Positions 55,950 through 64,000 of a stretch of 64,000 nt of DNA are shown in pieces. The DNA is taken from assembly GCA_037974665.1 (NCBI GenBank), contig CM075773.1:66818263-66882262 (forward strand), read 5' to 3'. Each line of letters starts with the position of its first letter. Positions within the stretch are counted from its first letter, which is position 1. A program made the position numbers and the translations under genes. The stretch comes from Ehretia macrophylla. Its lineage: Eukaryota > Streptophyta > Magnoliopsida > Boraginales > Ehretiaceae. Under the pieces are notes generated by a model. The model was not told where the DNA came from. It did not search any database and saw only the letters and a program-made list of their open reading frames with translations.

Positions 55950-58445
55950 TGTCACGCCCCTACCCAACCCCCAAACTAAAGGTTAAGTCCGGACCCGACA
56001 CACAGACAGAGTCTCCCCTGTACCGTGGACATTTGAAAACCTATAAACTTCCAAATAAGGTAACTACAAGGTAAACAAACTTTTCATGGCTATATAAATA
56101 AAGATTCAAGGCCATCCGAGCCTTGAAGCAAACAACAATTCCAAAACCACACAAGCATGCAAGAACTTTGTTTACAACATAGTCTAGTAGCCATGACATT
56201 CTAGGATATCAATAAAACATAATGAAATGATAAAACATTTCTACCACAAGCCATTCACTCCCAAGCATGCAAGGAAATAAAAGCAGGAATAAAAGTTATT
56301 ACAAGACATGACTTCCAATTCGACACCACAATCTACTATCCTTCAACTTTATACCACAAGTATATACATAGCCCCTTAGGCCACAAAATAGGACATAAGA
56401 TAAATAGTTAAGCCTTCCACATAGCAGCAAGAACTTATACCACCTCAAGCTATCAAGCACAGCAACTAAGGTAAAGGATCAATCTGAACTTCCTCCTCCT
56501 CAACTAACTCAACAAGCTGGGGATCACCCTCAGCGTCTCCTGAAACATATATCGAGGTATAAGCAACCACTGTTGCCCAGTGAGGGATATAGTCCCGGGG
56601 CGTGCAATGCAACAGATAATACAGTTATACAACAAAATCACTTAGACAATTAAAGAAACAATGATGACTTAAATAACCACACATTTAAAAGGATACATTT
56701 CACATAACTCCTATACACCAATCTTCACTGGTCTTCATTCACGATCCACGAACCACGATCACGATCATGATAAGCCGGCATAACCCCAAACACTCCAGTG
56801 GGTGTACTCCGGATGTACCCCGATAATCCTATGACCCAACATCCCCTGGTAATCTCCGGACCAGGCGAATGAGGGACTAGGGCACGGAGTTTGAATATCT
56901 ACCGGCAAGCCCTCTACCGCCCAGCCGATATTCAACACATCTGCCCCTGACACTATGGTTGCGCAACCACTATGCAATGCACTTAACAATGGCAAGTTAA
57001 TAGCAATAATATAAGCATTAACACATAGGAGGATCAACAAAGTAGGTTGACCTCGATACAATTAGAATAGAATAATTATATAAGCAAATATGTAGTTTTA
57101 CAAAGAGACATATGCAAGATAAGTATAGAATCATACCAAAAGCTCCAAATCAACTTGAAATCACATATAAACACTCAAGAAGTCATGCCATGGGTTTAGA
57201 AGTATGAGACAACCGAAATTGCACCTAAACCCCTTTGTTTTTCAAACTATTTCTCTTCCAAACCAAGGTTAATGATTCCATTTTCAAGGAAAACTCTCCC
57301 AAGCTTCTAATTAACCCTCAAGGTACCCTCTCAACCCTCTAACTTATTCAAACGCCCGTGATTACCCCGAAAGCCCCAAATTCCCTCTTATGGCTTTAAA
57401 CTACACCTACCTTATCCGGGCTTCGAACAAAGGTTATCAAAGCTTCTATAGCACCTAAGTAGCCTAAGAATACTAGAAGTGAAGCTCGAATCCACCCGGA
57501 TTCGCATTAACCCCGAAAGCCCTTTATTAAAGTCGACTATTTTACATTTTATGCGATTCTAGAGCAATGTAAGTGCACGGGGCTATTAGACTACCTTCAT
57601 TAGAACCTAAGGCTTCTATTAGGAGTGTTGAATCAAGCTAATTCGAGCAATTACACAAAACCCTAGAAAAAATATCACTATTCACCTCATGAATTAAACT
57701 AGCGCTTCTAACAGTTTAAAATGCGAAACGATGGCTCAAATATGTTCTATAGCATTCATATGCAAGGTATAATAGCATAGGAAATCAATACAATAGCATT
57801 TGAACACATTTTCAACAAATCAAGAAAATATCAACTATTTAGAAATGCGAAAATAAGCCGTGAAATCCCTCACCAACGCGCATAGGAGCACCTAGGAAGC
57901 TTGCAAACACCCTACACTAGTTGGTCAAGGCTTGGCTTGGCTTGAATTGATGATTTGATGAAGCAAAAATCTCCAAATGTACAAGGGAAGGGCTGTCGGG
58001 TTTGGCACTATTCATTTGCTGAATTTTTTTGTTTTTGTGTTTAAATGAGCTCTTGTTATGTTATATTGAGTATGTGTTGAGGTGGGGTCATGTTGGGTGC
58101 TTAAGTGGACTCCTAAAATGCGCGTTGAAAGCTTAATTACGAGCCTAAAGTGTAAGGTATAAGCTAACTAATTAAATCTCTAAGTTATGTTACATAACAC
58201 TATTCATTGAACTACAAAAATTATTTTCTAAACGAGCTCTCCTAACGCCTCTAGCTCAATTGTACATTTTTTCCACTACTTTAACAATTAATATGATTTA
58301 ATAAAAATACTAATTAACTAATAGAATGCAGTTTAAAAACGGAGTGAATAGTAACTTAATAAGACAGTTAATAAGGCATAGAAAGAGATGCGCAAACAAA
58401 GGATGCAACAGTAATTAAATGCATGGCTAAATCTCGGGCGTCACA
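55950..58445 (-). repeat. 3' LTR of minus-strand Tekay-type element
   Basis: A 2496-bp LTR with TGTGACGCCC...GGGGCGTGACA ends on the minus strand. CTGGA (55945-55949) is the candidate target duplication on this side. Confidence 0.92.
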
Positions 58446-58459
58446 TCCTCTCCCCCTTA
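58446..58459 (-). promoter_or_regulatory. Polypurine tract
   Basis: TTAAGGGGGAGAGGA adjoins the 3' LTR on the minus strand. Confidence 0.88.
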
Positions 58460-58523
58460 AACTAATTGCGTCCACGCAATTCTTACATGATTCGGCGAAT
58501 AACTCTGGATACCGTTCCCGCAT

Positions 58524-58990
58524 CTATTCCTCTCTCTCCCACGTCGCATCCTCTACTTCGTGATGATCCCACAGAACTTTAACCATTGGAATGCTTTTAG
58601 TCATCAGCTCCTGAACCTTATGATCAACAATTCGAAGAGGTTTCTCTGTGTAGGTCAAAGTTTCACTGATCTCTAGCGGTTCCGGCTCAAGTATGTGAGA
58701 GGGATCTGGCTGATACTTCCAAAGCATAGAAACATGGAATACATCATGAATTCTGCCCAGACTGGGAGGTAAAGCTTGACGGTAAGCCAATTCACCAACA
58801 ATTTCAGTTATCTCAAATGGTCCCACATATCGAGGACTGAGTTTACCTCCTTTACCATGCCGAATCAAACCCTTGCGATGAGAAATTTTCAGAAATACTC
58901 GATCCCCCATAGCAAATTTTAGATCACGACGTCGTCTATCTGCATAACTCTTTTGCCGGCTCTGTGCTGTAAGCATTCTTTTTCTGATAA
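58524..58990 (-). pseudogene. Integrase C-terminus and chromodomain, Tekay-type
   Basis: An open frame of 150 codons reads SYADRRRRDLKFAMGDRVFL, KLSPRYVGPFEITEIVGELA and IHDVFHVSMLWKYQPDPSHI. Then comes the chromodomain KPLRIVDHKVQELMTKSIPM followed by VKVLWDHHEVEDATWEREE, with the aromatic W-D-H-H and A-T-W-E pattern kept. A TAG stops it just before MRERYPELF. In chromoviruses this domain directs integration to heterochromatin. Confidence 0.85.
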
Positions 58991-58991
58991 G

Positions 58992-59860
58992 CTACACATG
59001 ATCAATCATTTTGTTCATTTCAGGTAAGAGAGTAGGATCGACCGTCTTCATTTCACCAACATCATCCCAGTAGAGAGGAGACCGGAATTTACGCCCATAC
59101 AGTACCTCATAAGGTGCCATACCAATAGTAGCTTGATAACTATTGTTATAGGCGAACTCTGCGAGTGGCAAATACTTCTCCCAACTCTTACCGAAGTCCA
59201 AAATACAAGCCCGCAACATATCCTCGAGGATTAAGATAGTTCTCTCGGATTGACCATATGTTTGAGGATGATAAGCTGTACTGAAACTCAAAGTCATGCC
59301 CAAAGCTTTCTGAATCTTCTGCCAGAACTGAGATGTGAATCTGGGATCTCTATCTGACACGATACTCTTTGGAATTCCATGAAGTCGGACAACATTCTCA
59401 ATATACAACTCTACCAGTTTATCAAGAGAATCAGACTTCTTTTTAGCAATGAAGTGAGAAGTCTTGGTCAGTCTATCCACAATAACCCAAACTGAGTCAT
59501 TACCCTTCGAAGACCTCGGTAAATCTGATACGAAATCTATAGTAATATGATCTCATTTCTAAACAGGAATAGCCAAAGGTTGCAACAACCCTGTAGGTCT
59601 CTGATGTTCTGCTTTAACTTTCTGACAAGTAAGACATCGAGCAACATAGTCAGCAATTTCTCTCTTCATATTATTCCACCAGAAATTCTGCTTCAAATCT
59701 TTATACATTTTTGTACTGCCTGGATGGATAGTATATTTGGAACTGTGTGCTTCGGCAAGAATATCCTTCTTCAGAGTTGGATCATTCGGAATACAGATTC
59801 TACCTTTGAATTTGAGAATACCATTGTCGTGCAGTTTGAAATCCGACTCTCCCCCTTTTG
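58992..59860 (-). pseudogene. Integrase (zinc-binding and catalytic core), Tekay-type
   Basis: The zinc-binding part [20 protein letters not shown] and [20 protein letters not shown] (HHCC) lies at the end of the long RT frame. After IPV two tryptophan codons are stops (TAG and TGA in place of W-K-W). The core follows: first D in ITIDFVSDLP, second in VSDRDPRFTS, third position E in QSERTILILEDML, so DDE is complete. RSPLYWDDVGEMKTVDPTLL ends it, with a TAG after IDHV. A Y replaces the usual D in HPQTDGQ. Confidence 0.88.
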
Positions 59861-59861
59861 A

Positions 59862-60957
59862 ATTCTCTAAGACTTTCAACAATCGAAGATCAGCCTGTTG
59901 AGCTTCTCGAATCCTGGATAATAATAGAGATTGAATCTGCAAACTTGTGAATTGAATACCATAATCTGAAGTATTAGGCTTCCATAAGCATAATTCTTCC
60001 ATTAATTCCCAATTCTTGATAATCAAGCTAGCAACAATAGCCTTTCGGCTCAAAGCATCAGCAACAATATTAGCCTTACCCGGAAGATAGTTAATGGTGC
60101 AGTTATAGTCCTCAAGTAATTCCAGCCAACGCCGCTGCCTCATGTTCAACTCTTTCTGTGAAAATAGATATTTCAAACTCTTATGATCTGTAAATATTTC
60201 AAACTTGTTGCCCCATAGATAATGACGCCATTTCTTTAATGCAAGAATGATAGCTGCAAGCTCAAGATCATGAGTCAGATAGTTGAGTTCATAAGGCTTC
60301 AGTTTCCAGGAAGCATAAGCAATAACCCTGCCATTCTGCATCAATACACAACCCAGACCTACCTTCGAAGCATCACTATAGATCACCAGATTATCATAAC
60401 CCTCAGGTAAAGCAAGAATAGGAGCTGTAGTCAATCTCTTCTTCAATTCCTGGAAGCTGGCCTTGCATTTATCACTCCAGTCAAATACTGTTTTCTTCTG
60501 AGTAAGTTGAGTTAAAGGCCCTGCGATCTTAGAGAAATCCTTGACAAACCTCCGATAATACCCAGCTAAACCAAGGAAGCTACGAATTTCTGTTACAGTT
60601 TCAGGTCGTTTCCAAGATAACACCACTTCAATCTTCGTTGGATCAACAGAAATACCATCCTGCGAGATAATATGGCCAAGAAATACAACTTGCTTAAGCC
60701 AGAATTCACATTTGCTAAACTTTGCAAATAACTGATGCTCCTGAAGAGTCTGCAACACAATTCTGAGATGCTGTTCATGTTCCGCCTCAGATTTAGAATA
60801 GACAAGAATATCATTAATGAATATGACCACAAATTGGTCCAGATAAGGATGGAATACCCTCTGCATTAAATCCATAAAAGCGGCGGGAGCATTAGTAAGA
60901 CCAAACGGCAAGACGACAAACTCATAATGGCCATATCGAGTTCTGAAAGCAGTTTTA
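59862..60957 (-). pseudogene. Reverse transcriptase (C-terminal part) and RNase H, Tekay-type
   Basis: This long open frame (down to 59559, sharing its end with the integrase zinc region) starts [20 protein letters not shown], then [20 protein letters not shown]. The active site reads [10 protein letters not shown] where the family has FIDD: the first catalytic aspartate is asparagine. The thumb and connection follow ([20 protein letters not shown]), then RNase H with [39 protein letters not shown] and [20 protein letters not shown], whose D, E and D residues are kept. VADALSR follows. Confidence 0.9.
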
Positions 60958-61153
60958 TTTCTTAATCCTCAGCTGATAATAGCCCTGCCTTAGATCAAAT
61001 TTAGAGAATACCCTGGCGCCTTGCAACTGATCAAATAACTCTTCAATTAAAGGCAAAGGATATTTATTTTTGATGGTTACCTGATTAAGACCCCGATAAT
61101 CAATGCATAAGCGAAGAGATCCGTCTTTCTTTTTAACAAATAGGACTAGCGCA
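60958..61153 (-). pseudogene. Reverse transcriptase fingers, Tekay-type
   Basis: The frame reads [40 protein letters not shown] and [18 protein letters not shown], then a stop. Compared with the family pattern (KKEDxPKTAF), about 11 bases are missing after RIKK, which shifts the frame to that of the following segment. Upstream, TGG of SSPWG is TAG. Confidence 0.87.
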
Positions 61154-61896
61154 CCCTAAGGCGAAGAACTTGGCTGAATGAATCCCTTCTCAAGCAAGCC
61201 CTGCAATTGAACTTTCAATTCCTGCAATTCGGGTGGAGCCATTCTATACGGAGTCCTAGAGATATGTGAAGTCCCCGGCAATAAATCAATCATGAACTCT
61301 ATCTCTCTATTAGGCGGTAACCCAGGTAATTCCTCCGGAAAGACCCCCGAAAACTCCCTCACGATAGGTACATCATTCAATTTCAATTGATCCCCAGGTT
61401 GATTAATCAAATATGCAAGATAAGCCTCACAACCCTTGCTCAATAATTTAGATGCTCTAATAGAAGAAATAATAGGAGTTCCCGTAGATTTTCTACTAAC
61501 AACTATTTTAAGTACAGGCTGGTCAGGCATTTCTAGATACACAATCTTCTTTTTACAATCAAGCTGGGCATAATATTTACTTAACCAGTCCATCCCCAAT
61601 ATAATTTCAAAGTCATTGAAGGGTAGGATAATCAAATCAGCAGGAAAAACACAACCCTCAATAAAAATATTACATGCTCTGCAAATAGATCTAGTAACAA
61701 ACTTCGGACCCATAGGAGTATAAACCACAATCTCATGCAACAGTTTATCATGTTTCAATTTAGCATTTTGTGCACAAGTAGAAGTAATAAAAGAATGCGA
61801 AGCCCCGGAATCAATTAAAACCTTAACTGATTGATCATTAAGAAGAAAAATACCTTCTACCACAGCGGTTGTATCCGGAAGCTCCTCAGCATCCAA
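61154..61896 (-). pseudogene. Aspartic protease and RT linker, Tekay-type
   Basis: A 246-codon open frame reads VKVLIDSGASHSFITSTCAQ (D-S-G-A active site), then DFEIILGMDWLSKYYAQLDC, REFSGVFPEELPGLPPNREI, LLPGTSHISRTPYRMAPPEL and LLEKGFIQPSSSP, ending at a TAG that replaces the W of SSPWG. The protease domain is intact. Confidence 0.88.
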
Positions 61897-61989
61897 AGCA
61901 AATACACGGGCCTAGCCTCGTGGTGGTGGTGCTGCAGCTGGTGCCCTGGTCTGAGAGTTCTGAGCTGACGTCTGACTCCTAGGGTTCTT

Positions 61990-63128
61990 AAATTTCTAAC
62001 AGTCCTTAACCCTGTGCTGATCACTGCCGCAACCTGTACACTTGTTATGTTTCTTCCAACAAAATCCTCAGTGTGGCCCTGGCACTGACAGAAGCTGCAC
62101 TGCCGGTGACGTCTTGCAACAGTGCCTCCTGAAGGAGCTCTGTAAGTAGAGGTAGCTGAACTACCCTGCTACGAACGGGAAACTGCTGGACAGAATTGAC
62201 TCTGAGTCTGACTCTGAACTGGTCGTGTCTGAGTCTGAGTAGGCCCTGTATAACTCTGAGTCTGCCTCGGCTGTGTACTCTGCCCAACTGATAAAGCCTG
62301 TCCCTGGTACCCTTGACTTTGAGACTAAAACCGCTTACTCGATTGACTAGTCTCGGCTAACACATGGGCCTTGCGTTTCTCATATCTCGAGGCGGCTCGG
62401 ACTACTGCAGCATAATTAGGAAAATCATTTGCAGACAAATTCAGCATAATATCCCTCCTCAAACCCAGGATGAACCTCTGGATCTTCATGTCCTCTGGCT
62501 GTATCAAAGCTGGCGCGTAACGGGAAAGCCGGGTAAAAGTAGCCTCGTATTGATCTACTGACATACTCCCATGTTTCAAGTTTATGAACTCTGATTGACG
62601 CCTCTCGTGGGCAACCACCGATATGTACTTGTCTCGAAATTCTCGGACAAAGTCTGCCTATGAATGATGAACCCCCTCGGCTTCCCATTTCTCACTGACG
62701 GTACGCCACCAATCTTCAGCATCACCCTCGAGAAGGAAAGTGGCATAAGTAATCTTCCTGTCATCATGGCACTCGAGTATTGCTGCCACTCTCTCAAACT
62801 TCCTCAGCCACATCTCAGCCTTCATATCGTCCGGTTCTCCAAAGAAAGTATAGGCCCCATGATGAATAAACCGGTCATACAGATTACCCTTGGTAGGGCC
62901 ACTACCTCCGGCTCTCGCAGCCTGATTACCTCCAACGACCCCTGTCTGACCCTGCTGTGTCACAAACTGGGCGATAGTGTTCATAGCAGTGGCCATCGTG
63001 GCCAAGATCTGTGCAGTACTCGGTTCTTGAACCTGCGGTGCATTTTCTGCCACATCAGCTTCTTGCCAATGAACCCCCTCTGGTTCTCCACCAACATTCT
63101 GATTCTCAGTACGACGGCGGGGCCCCAT
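61990..63128 (-). pseudogene. Gag, Tekay-type
   Basis: ATG at 63128 opens MGPRRRTENQNVGGEPEGVH. The Gag domain reads YTFFGEPDDMKAEMWLRKFE, YATFLLEGDAEDWWRTVSEK and, after a TAG in place of W, ADFVREFRDKYISVVAHERR. It continues to AAVVRAASRYEKRKAHVLAE. The tail is Q/S-rich, and a zinc knuckle CTGCGSDQHRVKDC lies at 61999-62040. Further stops fall after KRF, RS, PH and DC. A frame change lies near 62100, before the first knuckle. The ATG lies about 350 bases after the primer-binding site. Confidence 0.87.
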
Positions 63129-63460
63129 CTCGAATAGCTAGAATGCAAAGTGTTATGACAGGTATACATATGTATATATGCAATTTATAAGTAAACACAT
63201 AGAGAAAAGTCCAAACAGATTCTCATAAAGTCAAGTACATAGAAGTTCAAATAAATATTCCACATTCTTGAAGTACACATAAGTCACTAGATCATACTTG
63301 ATATTCTAGACTCTTGATATTTTATTTCCATGCTAGCATGTTCATTCCTAATTCAAATTTCACTTAGGCAATTCAAAATCTAAGACTCATGCATTCTCAA
63401 GGTCACATAACAAATCTCTACCCACAGACCGAGAAATTTAACTCGGCTTCATGCAATCTA

Positions 63461-63474
63461 TAGCTCTGATACCA
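63461..63474 (-). promoter_or_regulatory. Primer-binding site (initiator tRNA-Met)
   Basis: The minus strand reads TGGTATCAGAGCTA six bases after the LTR end, a perfect match to the usual plant site. Confidence 0.92.
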
Positions 63475-63480
63475 CTTAAA

Positions 63481-64000
63481 TGTCACGCCCCAACCCAACC
63501 CCCAAACTAAAGGTTAAGTCCGGACCCGACACACGGACAGAGTCTCCCCTGTACCGTGGACATTTGAAAACCTGTAAACTTGCAAATAAGATAACTACAA
63601 GGTAAACAAACTTTTCATGGCTATATAAATAAAGTTTCAAGGCCATCCGAGCCTTGAAGCAAACAACAATTCCAAAACCACACAAGCATGCAAGAACTTT
63701 GTTTACAACATAGTCTAGTAGCCATGACATTCTAGGATATCAATAAAACATAATGAAAAGATAAAACATTTCTACCACAAGCCATTCACTCCCAAGCATG
63801 CAAGGAAATAAAGGCAGGAATAAAAGTTATTACAAGACATGGCTTCCAATTCGACACCACAATCTACTATCATTCAACTTTACACCACAAGCATATACAT
63901 AGCCCCTTAGGCCACAAAATAGGACATAAGATAAACAGTTGAGCCTTCCATATAGCAGCAAGAACTTATACCACCTCAAGCTATCAAGCACATCAACTAA
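63481..64000 (-). repeat. 5' LTR (part) of minus-strand Tekay-type element
   Basis: The first 520 bases, counted from the LTR 3' end, match 55950-56470 with about 16 substitutions by eye and no large gap. Confidence 0.92.

Larger units (their letters stand above)
55950..64000 (-). mobile_element. Tekay/Del-type Ty3/gypsy retrotransposon, minus strand, 5' LTR runs off window
   Basis: The 3' LTR is at 55950-58445, the coding region at 58524-63128, the primer-binding site at 63461-63474 and the 5' LTR from 63481. The ~520 overlapping LTR bases differ at about 16 positions by eye (about 3%), so this is the youngest long element here. Order on the minus strand is gag, zinc knuckle, protease, RT, RNase H, integrase, chromodomain. 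Despite its age it has several stops, a deletion in RT and a changed RT active site. Confidence 0.93.

Noticed and set aside
62664-63137. 157-codon plus-strand frame opposite gag
   Set aside because: It is the shadow of the minus-strand gag frame, which has clear Gag features.
1-64000. A host gene or a new multi-gene system
   Set aside because: Every frame with recognisable domains belongs to a retrotransposon or DNA transposon; no intron-exon structure of a host gene could be supported.

Overview
The window is AT-rich nuclear DNA from a flowering plant. It consists almost entirely of nested, decayed transposable elements, and I see no convincing host gene, tRNA or rRNA. The evidence for a plant is the element set: Tat-lineage Ty3/gypsy with an antisense extra ORF, chromodomain-bearing Tekay/Del-type Ty3/gypsy, SIRE-like Ty1/copia with an extra 3' ORF, a CACTA element with a 3-bp target duplication, and a Mutator-like foldback MITE with a 9-bp duplication. 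A eudicot is my guess; the species cannot be read from this.

Left block (1-15015): a Tat-lineage Ty3/gypsy element on the minus strand, running off the left edge. From right to left it holds its 5' LTR (12329-15015), primer-binding site, gag, aspartic protease, RT, RNase H plus a second RNase H-like domain, and integrase. A plus-strand antisense ORF follows (1-1485 and 3970-4350). Three later insertions cut it: a solo gypsy LTR (1486-3969), a solo copia LTR (9065-11344), and a non-autonomous CACTA element in the LTR (12462-14677). The CACTA core is an array of perfect palindromes.

Middle block (15016-36312): an unassigned stretch and a second Tat-like gag relic, then a tandem array of four minus-strand LTRs separated by three ~310-bp internal regions (17038-31852) with matching outer target duplications. 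A Tekay-type element (17731-27227) sits inside the first LTR of the array. After it come two copia-type LTRs in opposite orientation (31888-33346 and 33347-36275). The second is interrupted by a foreign, GC-richer block that may be organellar.

Right block (36313-64000): a copia LTR and leader; a SIRE-like copia element (5' LTR at 37942) with gag, a CACTA relic, RNase H and an extra ORF; then a stack of insertions. A minus-strand, internally deleted SIRE-like element enters at 45644. A short gypsy element with 2.15-kb LTRs enters that element's LTR at 51354. A minus-strand gypsy LTR enters at 54882, and a minus-strand Tekay-type element enters that LTR at 55950. The last is the youngest (about 3% LTR divergence by eye), but it carries premature stops and a changed RT active-site aspartate.

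No element looks able to move by itself. Their interest lies in structure: palindrome arrays, LTR concatemers, inverted LTRs, a promoter-like cluster of G-boxes, and an insertion order that can be read from target-site duplications.
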